Source: F23-D06 sp045130275
GTDB lineage: Bacteria > Bacteroidota > Bacteroidia > Bacteroidales > WCHB1-69
Assembly: GCA_045130275.1 (NCBI GenBank)
Contig: JBGUPL010000029.1
Coordinates: 1 to 64,000, forward strand
DNA length: 64,000 bases
Reading direction: 5' to 3'
Shown: piece after piece, positions 22,856 through 31,879 of the stretch
Position numbering within the stretch: the first letter of the stretch is position 1
Layout of the letters: the number at the start of each line of letters is the position of its first letter
The notes under the pieces: model-generated
What the model was told of the DNA's origin: nothing
Database searches by the model: none
What the model saw: only the letters and a program-made list of their open reading frames with translations
Program-made: the position numbers and the translations under genes

Positions 22856-24979
22856 TCACAGCCTGACATTCACCCCAAAATAGATGCTTCGTGGCTGCTT
22901 CGGACCGTAAATGTAGCCCGAATCGCGAAACACACCGTAGTCCAGGTCGCGCTGGTAGGCGTTGGTGATGTTCTGCACTCCGGCAGTCAGGCGCAGCACG
23001 ACCTCGTTATAGCCCACTTCAGACGGGCGTTGTATCATAGGATATTCATCTCTCCGCTGGATCTTGAAATGGAAGTCGTAAGAAACCTGCGCGTTGAGAA
23101 CGAAGAAGGTCGGGGTTTTCACCAGGACGGGTTCGTCCAATTCGTGGGGCACTAACATGGGACCGGTGAGGTTGCCCGTGACATTCAGGGTGAGATGGCG
23201 CCACGGTTTGCTTTCCAGCATCAAAAAGCCATAGACATTCGGTGTCCTGAGCATTCGGATTTCGGGGGCGGCATCCTCGCTCCACTCCACGGGCTCGCTG
23301 TAGCGGCTCACCTGCCAGGTGGCACCGAGCTGACCGGAAATCCAACGACTCCAGCTCACCTTCAACGCGCCGTGCACGCCCGCCACATACCCGCGACCGG
23401 CGTTGTAGCGCTCCGACACTTCGTTGCCGGTGGCATCCTCATAGCGTCGCTCCGCGAAGATGTCCTTCAGATAGGTGAAGAACCCTTCGCCTGTAATGTC
23501 CACATCTACATTGCCTTTGTAGAGGCAGAAGTCTGCAGAGAGAGATGCGCTGTGTGAGCGTTCCTCCTTGAGGTCCGGGGCGAGGGTGCTGATGATACGC
23601 TCGCCACCCGCCAAGGAGACGTGCAGGTCTTCGTCGTACGATTGCGGAGCCCGGAATCCAGTGGCGTAACTTGCTCGTAATGAGATCTTTCGATTTGGAT
23701 TGTAACGGAGATTCACCCTCGGGGAGAAAATCGGCCGGCGGATGAGCGAGTGTTTGTCCATGCGCACACCAGCCAACAGCGACCAATGCTCGTTTCGCCA
23801 CTCGTTCTGCGCATACACACTGCCGATGTGCACGTCCTGGTGCAGATATTGCGCGTAACCCGGGATCGAGTCAGTCAGGTGGTCGAAGTTGTATTCCGCC
23901 CCGACGGTCAACGAGGCGGGCATAAACCACAGTTTGTCAAAGTGGTAGCGCCACAGCGCACCGGTGGCGAGCGTCAGGTTATGGGTGCAGCCGTAGGCCT
24001 TCAGCGCATCCTCCCGTTCCTCAGGCGTGCCCTCGCCGATACCACCGTAGTAGCTGTCGCGGTGGATGTGTTGCAGGGCGGCGTAGGCCTCCACATGCTG
24101 GTGGCCGAAGTCGAGGTGGTAGTTGAGATGGCCGCTGTGCACGAGGTGTGACGCGCCCTCGGAGATGTTCGACTCGTGGGGTTGCAGACTGAGGTTGTTG
24201 CCACCCCGGTGCTCGTCGCTGACGATGTTGTAGCGGAAACTCAGCTTCGACAGCCGGGTGGGTCGCACGAACGCGTTCACCCCGACGGAGAGGTTGCGCA
24301 GCTTGGGAATATCGCTGTAGCCGTCATCGTTGCGGTCGTAGGAACTGCGGTGACGGTCCTGCGCGAAGAGGTAAAGTCCGGCATTGCGATTCTTCGTGAC
24401 GGCCGAAGCGTAGGCGTGCGTGGTGTTGTCGAAAGAGCGGGTGAAGTCGAAGTTGCTGACGGTGTGGCCGAAGCCGCCGCCGTTCTCCGTGGCCTCCTTG
24501 GTGATGATGTTGATGACGCCGCCTACCGCCGACGCGCCGAAGAGGGCACTGCCGCCACCGCGCATCACCTCGATGCGTCCAATCATCTCCGCCGGAATCT
24601 GTTCCAGACCGTAAACGCCGTTCAATGAGGAGAATATCGGCTTGGAGTCGATGAGGATTTGGGAATAGTGGCCGTCGAGTCCGTTGATGCGCACCTGCGT
24701 GAAGCCGCAGTTCTGGCAGTTGTCTTCCACACGCAGCCCCGGCATGAAATCGAGCGTCTGTGCCAAACAGACGGCATTGGCGGCGGTCATGGTGCGCGGC
24801 GTGACAATGTTGATCAGCGCCGGTGCCTCCCGCCGGAGTGTCTGCTCGCGGTTCGATGATATGGTGATTTCGTCCACGTGAACGGTGTCGTGATCGTGGT
24901 GCGGCAAATCCTGAGCCCCCGCACCAAAAGCTATCGCCCCGAACAGGAACGTTAGGGCATAATAAATATGTCTTTTCAT
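22856..24979 (-). CDS. TonB-dependent outer-membrane receptor, metal-type
   Basis: 707 residues. Signal peptide to ~residue 22, then a His/Asp-rich start (LPHHDHD). Plug domain: TLDFMPGLRVEDNCQNCGFTQV region with Cys88 and Cys91, then GGGSALFGASAVGGVINIIT. Beta-barrel to the C-terminal aromatic-type end YFGVNVRL. No carboxypeptidase-like N-terminal domain. The CQNC plug motif and His cluster are shared by Bacteroidetes receptors often placed with metal-handling genes, but the ligand is inferred only. The gene upstream (25061) encodes a small His/Cys protein on the same strand, so the two are probably co-transcribed. Confidence 0.85.
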   Translation of the reverse strand: MKRHIYYALTFLFGAIAFGAGAQDLPHHDHDTVHVDEITISSNREQTLRREAPALINIVTPRTMTAANAVCLAQTLDFMPGLRVEDNCQNCGFTQVRINGLDGHYSQILIDSKPIFSSLNGVYGLEQIPAEMIGRIEVMRGGGSALFGASAVGGVINIITKEATENGGGFGHTVSNFDFTRSFDNTTHAYASAVTKNRNAGLYLFAQDRHRSSYDRNDDGYSDIPKLRNLSVGVNAFVRPTRLSKLSFRYNIVSDEHRGGNNLSLQPHESNISEGASHLVHSGHLNYHLDFGHQHVEAYAALQHIHRDSYYGGIGEGTPEEREDALKAYGCTHNLTLATGALWRYHFDKLWFMPASLTVGAEYNFDHLTDSIPGYAQYLHQDVHIGSVYAQNEWRNEHWSLLAGVRMDKHSLIRRPIFSPRVNLRYNPNRKISLRASYATGFRAPQSYDEDLHVSLAGGERIISTLAPDLKEERSHSASLSADFCLYKGNVDVDITGEGFFTYLKDIFAERRYEDATGNEVSERYNAGRGYVAGVHGALKVSWSRWISGQLGATWQVSRYSEPVEWSEDAAPEIRMLRTPNVYGFLMLESKPWRHLTLNVTGNLTGPMLVPHELDEPVLVKTPTFFVLNAQVSYDFHFKIQRRDEYPMIQRPSEVGYNEVVLRLTAGVQNITNAYQRDLDYGVFRDSGYIYGPKQPRSIYFGVNVRL

Positions 24980-25060
24980 TTTTTTGCTTGTTAGTGAATA
25001 GTGATCAGTGATCAGTGGTTAGTGTACGGCAAGTAGAACGTTGCCGCAAACTACTAACTG

Positions 25061-25423
25061 CTAACTTCTAACTACCAACTGAACAGGCGGTGCACGTAAC
25101 AAGCTCACACCCTGTAGGTTGGATTGTGTGCAGAGTGTAAAAAAGAAAAGATGGGGGAAAAGTTTTTGGTCGTTGTTGAAGAAGTGCAAGCTGGTCGGAA
25201 AAACGACTTTGGTGACGGTGAAATGACAGATGGCGCAGTAGTCGTCGGCATCATCTTCCATATTTTGGAGGATTGTGTGCGCAAGCGTGTGGTGCGACAT
25301 GGTGACACCGTCCAACGGGCAGACAACATCTTCCGCCTCCGTCCAATGATGGTGGTGGAGGGCCTTGGTGCCGATCATGCCGCAGAACGCGAACAACAGC
25401 ACCCAAGCGATCAGTTGTCTCAT
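25061..25423 (-). CDS. Small exported His/Cys-rich protein
   Basis: 120 residues from the ATG at 25423, which sits 20 bp after a reverse -7 box (TATTTTTG, 25444-25451). Hydrophobic N-terminus (LIAWVLLFAFCGMIG), then HHHH at 23-26, Cys35, a second His group, an acidic stretch (EDDADD) and CAICH at 63-67. The pattern suggests metal binding in the periplasm. Its position just ahead of the receptor 22856-24979 suggests a joint role in sensing or delivering a metal or a metal complex. No named family is certain. Confidence 0.65.
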   Translation of the reverse strand: MRQLIAWVLLFAFCGMIGTKALHHHHWTEAEDVVCPLDGVTMSHHTLAHTILQNMEDDADDYCAICHFTVTKVVFPTSLHFFNNDQKLFPHLFFFTLCTQSNLQGVSLLRAPPVQLVVRS

Positions 25424-25474
25424 TCGTGTCTTCTTCACGGCGGCAAAAATACATTTTTTCCTATACGACGGGGA

Positions 25475-25563
25475 AGAATATGGAAAACGAAACGATATGA
25501 GACACGAAATCAACTATCAAGACCCGCTGCGCAGATTTGCTTTTGAGTTGTGGAAAACGGCTG
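25475..25563 (+). pseudogene. 5' fragment of a catA-like gene
   Basis: Starts at an ATG (25497) and reads MRHEINYQDPLRRFAFELWK then TAD, matching the first ~22 residues of the CAT-like gene at 19022. The preceding bases (GGAAAACGAAACGATATGA) also match the upstream of that gene. Homology ends near 25563, where the DNA becomes the tail of the convergent GNAT gene. Confidence 0.75.
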
Positions 25564-26131
25564 ATTTGAGATTCCAAATTTTCTTCTGAAAACGGAACAT
25601 CCCGCTACTATCTTCATCGGCTGATTCTGGATCATTCGCGTCGGGGTGACGGCTGTTGAAATACTCTACGATGTGGAAACCGCAGCGGTTGACATAGAAG
25701 TGGATGTTTCGCTTTTCGAAATAGGGGGTGTGGGTCTCCCAGACTGTCACTTCGGGGTGCAGCTGTTCGATTAGGCACCAGGCGGAATAACCGATGCCCT
25801 TGCTGTGAACCTCGGGGTTGACATACAACAGTTCCAATTCGCCGCATTCTCCTTTCACGCTGATAACGGCACCGCCAACCTTCTCCCCGTCGAGGAGAAT
25901 GCGGTAGGTTTCAGCATTTTCGCTATCAATGGATGCTTCGATGGTGGCACGGGAAATGATTTCCCCGTCCTCTTCAAAATGATTGTCACGGAGACCGAAC
26001 TCTTCGGTGGCTCCGTACTTGAACGCCCGCTGGTTGTCGAGGATGAACTGCTCGCGGTCGTCGGGTTGCAGCGACGACAAGGTTACATTTTTGTTGACTC
26101 GTGATTGCATAATTTTATGGATTATCGACAT
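25517..26131 (-). CDS. GNAT-family N-acetyltransferase with altered C-terminus
   Basis: 204 residues. GNAT core: LELLYVNPEVHSKGIGYSAW contains the acetyl-CoA pyrophosphate loop (here SKGIGYSA), and FYVNRCGFHIVEYF is the typical last strand. The final ~20 residues (IWNLKSAVFHNSKANLRSGS) are antisense to the catA fragment, so the native end was probably near FRFQKK. The ATG at 26131 overlaps the stop of the outer-membrane efflux gene by 10 bp, coupling it to the pump operon. Substrate unknown. A start at 26110 is possible. Confidence 0.75.
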   Translation of the reverse strand: MSIIHKIMQSRVNKNVTLSSLQPDDREQFILDNQRAFKYGATEEFGLRDNHFEEDGEIISRATIEASIDSENAETYRILLDGEKVGGAVISVKGECGELELLYVNPEVHSKGIGYSAWCLIEQLHPEVTVWETHTPYFEKRNIHFYVNRCGFHIVEYFNSRHPDANDPESADEDSSGMFRFQKKIWNLKSAVFHNSKANLRSGS

Positions 26132-27474
26132 AATGCCTTATATAGATTGATTTTTCCCTGCTGTAACTCCAGCCAGTCGGCAGTCTGCTGCAGCTGGGCA
26201 TTGAGCCAGGATGACTGGGCGGTTAGCACTTCCAAATAGGTGACGGATGGGGAATACTGCATCAGTTCGCGAACGTTCTCCACCGCTTTTCGGCTGGCCT
26301 CCACCTGCACCTCGCGGACAAGCAGCTTCTGCTGGGCGGTATGGCATTCCGACAAAGCATTGGCGACCTCGCTGCCCGCCTGCAACAGTGCCTGCTCGAA
26401 GGCGATCTGCGCCTGTTCCTGCTGCGACTTGGCTATTTCAAAACCCGCCTTGATTTGTCCCATCTGAAACAGAGGCTGTGTAAGTCCGCCAATCAGGTTC
26501 AGCAACAGTTTGGCGGGATTGACAATCTCGCCGACATTGTTGGTCCACGAGCCGCTGGCGGTGAGCTTCAGCGATGGGTAGAACTGCGAGCGCGCCACTT
26601 TGGTGTTGCTAAACGAGGCCCGCAGCTGATACTCCGCACTGCGCACATCCGGACGCATGGCCAATGCCTCCAAGCTGACAGGCGAATCCGCATCCATATT
26701 GATATCTTTCACATCCGTATAATTGGAATATTGAACATTCTGAGGTGTGCGGCTCAACAACAAATTCAGTGCCCGCTCTGTCTTCTCGCGTTGCAGGCGC
26801 AGGTCGCTTACCGAAGCGATAGTGGCCTGCAATTCTGTTTCGGCTTGATTGACAGCCAATTCGTTCATCATCCCCACCTCTTTCATTGCCGTGATGGTTT
26901 CCAGCGTTTCCCGTTGCAGTTTCACGCTCTGTTCCGACAACCGCAGCTGCTCGTCGAGCATGATGAGCGTGTAGTAAGTGTTGGCTACGGAAGCAATGAG
27001 CTGCAGTTGTGTATATTTGAGTTGCTCTTGTGTGTTCATCCACTGGTATTTCGTTGCTGCTTTCAGAGCCTCCACCTGTCCGCCGAGGTTCAATTCCCAG
27101 CTCATCGTGAGCGGCAGTTCGTAGCTGGTGGAAACGGGCGCTCCGTTGGCTTTGGTAACAGTTCCCGATGGTGACAGCGCAAACGACGGAAGATAAGACA
27201 ATTTGGCCACTCGCATCTGGATGGCGGCCTGTTCCACATTGAGCTGCATAGTGCGCACATCGGCATTGTTTGTCAGGGCTTCGGAAATCAGTGCCTGCAA
27301 GGATTCGTCCACGAAAATCTCCTGCCAAGAACGCATAGGAACACTGTCAACCAATATGATGTCCGGTTCAAGAAGATTTGGCCTGACGGCTTCCTCAACC
27401 ACCGGTTTCTGCACACCGCAGCCGACCATCAGCAATGTTGTCAATATAAAAAACCAATTACTCTTCATTCTCAC
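26122..27474 (-). CDS. RND efflux outer-membrane factor (TolC/OprM type lipoprotein)
   Basis: 450 residues. SPII signal with lipobox LMVGC near residue 19. Two OEP repeats: helical hairpins such as LISEALTNNADVRTMQLNVE and a second, internally homologous one after ALAMRPDVRSAEYQLRA. These form the trimeric TolC-like channel that completes the pump encoded by 27509-30634 and 30657-31757. It follows the RND gene after a 34-bp gap filled with a CAATTTA-type repeat. The stop overlaps the start of the GNAT gene. Confidence 0.9.
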   Translation of the reverse strand: MRMKSNWFFILTTLLMVGCGVQKPVVEEAVRPNLLEPDIILVDSVPMRSWQEIFVDESLQALISEALTNNADVRTMQLNVEQAAIQMRVAKLSYLPSFALSPSGTVTKANGAPVSTSYELPLTMSWELNLGGQVEALKAATKYQWMNTQEQLKYTQLQLIASVANTYYTLIMLDEQLRLSEQSVKLQRETLETITAMKEVGMMNELAVNQAETELQATIASVSDLRLQREKTERALNLLLSRTPQNVQYSNYTDVKDINMDADSPVSLEALAMRPDVRSAEYQLRASFSNTKVARSQFYPSLKLTASGSWTNNVGEIVNPAKLLLNLIGGLTQPLFQMGQIKAGFEIAKSQQEQAQIAFEQALLQAGSEVANALSECHTAQQKLLVREVQVEASRKAVENVRELMQYSPSVTYLEVLTAQSSWLNAQLQQTADWLELQQGKINLYKALCR

Positions 27475-27508
27475 TTTTTACAATTTACAATTTACAATTC
27501 ACAACTCA

Positions 27509-30500
27509 CTATTTACTAATCCCTTTTACTTTCTCCTGTAATTTCTGAAACACGACAAACAACACCGGCACGGTAAGCAGCAAGCCGAGCGTGCCGAACA
27601 GCATTCCACCGACCACGCAGACCCCGATGGTGCGGCTGCCGTTGGCGCCCACGCCCGAGGCGAACATCAGAGGCAGCATGCCGATAATCATCGTCATCGA
27701 GGTCATCAGGATGGGACGCAGACGCACTTTGGCGCTGCTGAGTGCCGCCTCGGCGAGCGACATCCCCTCCCTGCGTGCCTTCGAGGCGTACTCGGTGAGC
27801 AATATGGCCGTTTTCGACAGCAGACCCACCAGCATCACCATCCCGATCTGCATGTAGATGTTGTTCTCCACGCCGAACAGCTTGGCAAACAGCAAACTGC
27901 CCGCCAGACCGAAGGGCACCGACAGCATTACCGATAGCGGGATGAAGAGACTTTCGTAGAGAGCCACCATCACAAGATAGGCGAACACGATGCATATCAG
28001 GAAGATGAAGATCACTCTGCCGGAGGTCTGGCTCTCCTCGCGGGTGATGCCGCCAAACTCAATGCTATAGCCCACGGGCAGCTCCTTCGCGGCGGTCTCC
28101 TGGATGGCCTTGATGGCACGACCTGAACTGCTGCCCTCTGCCACGCTGCCCGAAACATCAATGCTGGGGAACATGTTGAAACTGTTGATGGACTGCGGCA
28201 TGTACTCCTTGGTGAGGGTGACGAACTGGTTGATGGGCATCATCTCGCCGCTTTCGGAACGAACAAAAAGACTCGCCAATGACTCGGGTCGGTTACGGTC
28301 GGAGGGCCGGAGCTGCAAATCCACCTGATACACCTTGTTGTATTTGTTGAAGTTGGAGATGTAGTCGCCGCCCAAGTAAGCCCCCATCTCGTTGAGGACG
28401 GTGGAAGGTGCGACCCCCATCTTCTTGCACCGCGCCACATCCAAATCCACGCGGTACTGCGGATAGTTGACATCGTAGTTCGAGTAGGTCTCGCCGATTT
28501 CTGGGCGCTCGCTGAGCTTATCCATAAAACGGGTGGTGATCGCGTGCAACGTTTTGGCATCCTGCCCGTTGCGGCCCTGCACCGAGAACTCGAAACCGCC
28601 GTTGCCGCCATAGCCCTCCACCATGCCCGGTTCCGAGACGAAGCTTTGCGCCTCCGTTTCCTGGGACAAAATCGCGTCTATTTTCTCCATGATGGCGGAA
28701 GAGGAGTGCGCTTTTCCTCGGCGTTCTTTCCATGGTTTCAGCTGAATGAAGATGTTGGCACCGGCTCCGACGCCCACCACGCCGCCGACATCCTGCACCT
28801 CGGGCAACTCGCGGATCTTGTCGCAATTACGGTTCATCAGATCGAAAGTCTTGTTGGCCGTATATCCCGACGGCGGCGTAAGGTCCACGAAGAGCGTGCC
28901 CATGTCCTCGTTGGGGATAAAGCCCGTGGGCACCACTTTGAAAAGGATGCCGAACAGCAGCAATGTGACCGCCACACTGCCGATCGTAAGCCATTTGCGG
29001 CCAAGCAGCCAGCGGACCATATTGGCGTAATGTTTTAACAGGGCGGAGAAGGTTACATCGTAGGCATTTTTGATTCGATCGGACACCGCCTTTGTAGGGG
29101 CGAATGATGATTCGCCCCTTGAATCAAACGGTTTCAAAATCAATGCGCACAATGCTGGTGACAATGTCAGCGCGTTGACCAACGAGATGCCCACCGCGAC
29201 AGCCATCGTCAGACCGAACTGTTTGAAGAAGATGCCGGTGGTGCCGCCCACAAAGGCGACGGGGATGAAGATGACCATAAATACCAGCGTGGTGGTGAAC
29301 AGCGTGACGGAAAGACCGCTCATGGCTTCCTCCGTGGCATTACGGGCGGAGGTTGTAGAGACGCGCCATGGCACGTCTCTACTTTGCCTCGTTTTTACCG
29401 CCTCCACCACCACGATGGAGTCATCGACCACGGTGCCGATGACCAGCACCAACGCAAAGAGCGTCAGCAGGTTGACGGAGAATCCCGCCACCTTCATAAA
29501 GGCGAAAGTGCCGATGAGCGAGACAACGATGCCGACGGCGGGAATCAGCGTGGCGCGGAAATCCTGCAGGAAGAAGAGCACCACGACCAATACCAGCAGA
29601 ATGGCAATGACGAGCGTCAGAATCACCTCGCGGATGGAGGCGAAAAGGAAGTCGTTGGTGTTGTCGAAGGTGACGATTTTCACGTCCTTGGGCAGCGATT
29701 TCTCGGTTTCGGCCAGCAGTTTGTCGATTTCGAGGTTGATTTTGGTAGCGTTGGAGCCGGCCATCTGGCTCACCGAGCCCATCACGCCCGGATGCCCGTT
29801 GATGCTGTTGATGTAGTCGTAATCCGACTGTCCTAACTCCACATCCGCCACATCCTTCAGCAGCAGCTCCTCGCCGGTGGGCAGCGAGGCAATCACAAGG
29901 TTCTCGAACTCCGACACCTCGGTTTTGCGGCCCGTATAGCGCAGCATATATTGGAACACATTGTCGGAGTTGCTGCCCAACGAACCGACCGAGGCCTCGA
30001 TGTTCTGTTCGGCCAAGACGGTGGATATGTCGCTGGGCATCAGCTTGTGACGCGTCATCACGTCGGGTTTGAGCCAGATGCGCAGGGCGTATTGCGCACC
30101 CCACACCTCCACCTTGCCCACGCCCTTGATGCGCAGCAGGGCGGGACGCAGATTGTTGTAGAAATAGTTGCTGAGGAAGTTCTCGTCGTAGGTGCCGTTG
30201 GGACTCTCCAGCGCGATGATGCGGAGCTGGCCGGGTTGCCGTTTCTCGGTGGCCACGCCCGTCTGCAGCACCTCGGCGGGCAGCTGCGCCTGTGCCTGGA
30301 TGACGCGGTTCTGCACGTTCACGGCGGCCATATCGGCATTGGCGCCCTGCTCGAAGTAGATGGTGATGCTGGCCGAGCCGTTGCTGGCCGACGAGGTCAT
30401 GTAGGTCATTCCCTCCACCCCGTTGATGGCCTCCTCCAACGGCATCACCACGCTCTTATGCACCGTTTCGGCACTCGCGCCTGGATAGCTCGCCCACACG

Positions 30501-30634
30501 TAGATGGCCGGCGGCGCGATGTCGGGATAGCGCTCCACCGGCAGCGACAGCAACGAAATCACCCCCAACAGCACGATGAACACGCTGATGACGAGGGAGA
30601 GCAAGGGTCTGGATATAAAAGTCTTAATATTCAT
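27509..30634 (-). CDS. RND-family inner-membrane efflux pump (HAE1/AcrB type)
   Basis: 1041 residues, twelve transmembrane segments with two large periplasmic loops. Start MNIKTFISRPLLSLVISVF is the usual AcrB-like TM1. The proton-relay Asp pair is in VIGTVVDDSIVVVEAV (TM4). It exports amphiphilic compounds through the partner proteins using proton motive force; the substrate cannot be read. Two palindromic repeats lie in frame: residues ~418-427 (QSRDVPWRVST, after the DD helix) and ~505-514 (RGESSFAPTK, after LCALILKPFD), both predicted in cytosolic loops. Second gene of the operon 30657-27509-26122-25517. Confidence 0.93.
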   Translation of the reverse strand: MNIKTFISRPLLSLVISVFIVLLGVISLLSLPVERYPDIAPPAIYVWASYPGASAETVHKSVVMPLEEAINGVEGMTYMTSSASNGSASITIYFEQGANADMAAVNVQNRVIQAQAQLPAEVLQTGVATEKRQPGQLRIIALESPNGTYDENFLSNYFYNNLRPALLRIKGVGKVEVWGAQYALRIWLKPDVMTRHKLMPSDISTVLAEQNIEASVGSLGSNSDNVFQYMLRYTGRKTEVSEFENLVIASLPTGEELLLKDVADVELGQSDYDYINSINGHPGVMGSVSQMAGSNATKINLEIDKLLAETEKSLPKDVKIVTFDNTNDFLFASIREVILTLVIAILLVLVVVLFFLQDFRATLIPAVGIVVSLIGTFAFMKVAGFSVNLLTLFALVLVIGTVVDDSIVVVEAVKTRQSRDVPWRVSTTSARNATEEAMSGLSVTLFTTTLVFMVIFIPVAFVGGTTGIFFKQFGLTMAVAVGISLVNALTLSPALCALILKPFDSRGESSFAPTKAVSDRIKNAYDVTFSALLKHYANMVRWLLGRKWLTIGSVAVTLLLFGILFKVVPTGFIPNEDMGTLFVDLTPPSGYTANKTFDLMNRNCDKIRELPEVQDVGGVVGVGAGANIFIQLKPWKERRGKAHSSSAIMEKIDAILSQETEAQSFVSEPGMVEGYGGNGGFEFSVQGRNGQDAKTLHAITTRFMDKLSERPEIGETYSNYDVNYPQYRVDLDVARCKKMGVAPSTVLNEMGAYLGGDYISNFNKYNKVYQVDLQLRPSDRNRPESLASLFVRSESGEMMPINQFVTLTKEYMPQSINSFNMFPSIDVSGSVAEGSSSGRAIKAIQETAAKELPVGYSIEFGGITREESQTSGRVIFIFLICIVFAYLVMVALYESLFIPLSVMLSVPFGLAGSLLFAKLFGVENNIYMQIGMVMLVGLLSKTAILLTEYASKARREGMSLAEAALSSAKVRLRPILMTSMTMIIGMLPLMFASGVGANGSRTIGVCVVGGMLFGTLGLLLTVPVLFVVFQKLQEKVKGISK
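29094..29121. repeat. GTAGGGGCGAA palindrome inside the RND gene
   Basis: GTAGGGGCGAATGA then TGATTCGCCCCTTG. Same family as 52187-52213. It is in frame and contributes residues of the RGESSFAPTK segment. Confidence 0.85.
29355..29382. repeat. GTAGAGACG palindrome inside the RND gene
   Basis: GTAGAGACGCGCCA then TGGCACGTCTCTAC, one mismatch from perfect. Same family as 12620-12647. It is in frame and contributes SRDVPWRVS to a cytosolic loop. Confidence 0.88.
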
Positions 30635-30656
30635 AGTGAAGTTTAAGGTTTAAGGT

Positions 30657-31757
30657 TTAGGGTTTAACGATTACCGTTCCTTCCTCCACAAACCCCGCCC
30701 CTTTGGCAATAATCACATCCCCTTCTTCAAGACCGCTAATCACCACGTACTCTTTGCCGTTGTTCTGTGGTTCCACCTGGATGATGGTGGAGACTGCCTT
30801 GCCGTCCGCCACTTTCATCACATACACCTTGTCTTGGATGCTGTAGGTGGCCTCTTGAGGGATGACGATGGCGTTGTGCAGTTCGGTGGGGATAACGATT
30901 TTGCCCGTACCGCCACTGAGCAGCATTCCGTCGGGGTTGTCGAAGCGGGCGCAGACCGAGACGGCTCCCGTGCGCTCGTCCACCACGCCGCTGATGCTCT
31001 CCACACGACCGGTATGTTCGTAAAGGGTGCCATTAGGCAACTGCAGCCGCAGTTCGGGCATCTGCCGTATAGCCGCTTCCATACTTTTGTGTTCGGAAAG
31101 GTATTGCATCACCGTTTTTTCCGTCATCGAGAAATAGACCCGCATTTGGCGGTTGTCGGCCACCACGGTGAGTCCGTCCTGGATGGAAGGTCCCACGAGG
31201 TCGCCCTTGCGGTAAAAGATTCGCCCCACCACACCGTTGGAAGGACTGCGGATTTCGGTGTAGCTGAGGTCGTTGCGGGCGGAGGTGAGGGCCGCTTTCG
31301 CTGCTGCGAGGTTCGCTTTCGCCACGTTGAGGTCGCTTTCGGCCAGCGAGAGTTCGAAGTCGGAGACGACCGATTTCTGCCGCAAGTTCTTCTTGCCGTT
31401 GTATTCCAACTGCGCCTTGTCCAAAGCGGCCGTCATCATCTGCACATTGGCGTTGGCCGACTCTACTGCCGCCCGGCTGGGTGCATCATCGAGACGGAAC
31501 AGCAGTTGACCTTCGCGAACACGCTCACCCTCCTTCACATACACGCCCATCAAGTGGCCTTCCACGCGAGGAATGATCTTGATGGCTTGGGCGCCATGGA
31601 TAGAAGCAGGATATTCCGCATTCAAGGTGTAATCCTGCGACGTGACCGTGAGCAGTTCATGGATTTCGGGGGCGTTTTGCTCCTTTTGCGCTTTATTCTG
31701 GCACGACCCTATCAAGAGCGACGCAGCTGCCAATATCAACAATCTGCTGATTCTCAT
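30657..31757 (-). CDS. RND efflux periplasmic adaptor (membrane fusion protein)
   Basis: 366 residues from the ATG at 31757, chosen for the SPII signal MRISRLLILAAASLLIGSC. Lipoyl/barrel-sandwich halves (GVYVKEGERVREGQLLFRLD and SPSNGVVGRIFYRKGDLV), an alpha-hairpin between them, then the beta-barrel and membrane-proximal domains (EYVVISGLEEGDVIIAKG). It bridges the RND pump and the outer-membrane factor. First gene of the operon. Between it and the RND gene is a short GTTTAAG-type repeat. Confidence 0.92.
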   Translation of the reverse strand: MRISRLLILAAASLLIGSCQNKAQKEQNAPEIHELLTVTSQDYTLNAEYPASIHGAQAIKIIPRVEGHLMGVYVKEGERVREGQLLFRLDDAPSRAAVESANANVQMMTAALDKAQLEYNGKKNLRQKSVVSDFELSLAESDLNVAKANLAAAKAALTSARNDLSYTEIRSPSNGVVGRIFYRKGDLVGPSIQDGLTVVADNRQMRVYFSMTEKTVMQYLSEHKSMEAAIRQMPELRLQLPNGTLYEHTGRVESISGVVDERTGAVSVCARFDNPDGMLLSGGTGKIVIPTELHNAIVIPQEATYSIQDKVYVMKVADGKAVSTIIQVEPQNNGKEYVVISGLEEGDVIIAKGAGFVEEGTVIVKP

Positions 31758-31795
31758 ATAATTACAAAACCTCATTTCAATTCTGTTTAATAATG

Positions 31796-31876
31796 CAAAA
31801 ATACCGCGCCGAAAGGGAACAAAGGTGTATGAAGGTGAACCAGTATTGTATGTTTTCGGAACTTTTGTATCTTTGC
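31796..31876. promoter_or_regulatory. Divergent promoters of the efflux operon and its regulator
   Basis: Reverse -7 box TATTTTTG at 31796-31803 for the pump operon and forward -7 box TATCTTTG at 31868-31875 for the AraC gene, about 70 bp apart. The forward box is only 4 bp from the regulator ATG, so that transcript is probably leaderless. A regulator bound between them could control both. Confidence 0.6.
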
Positions 31877-31879
31877 CGC

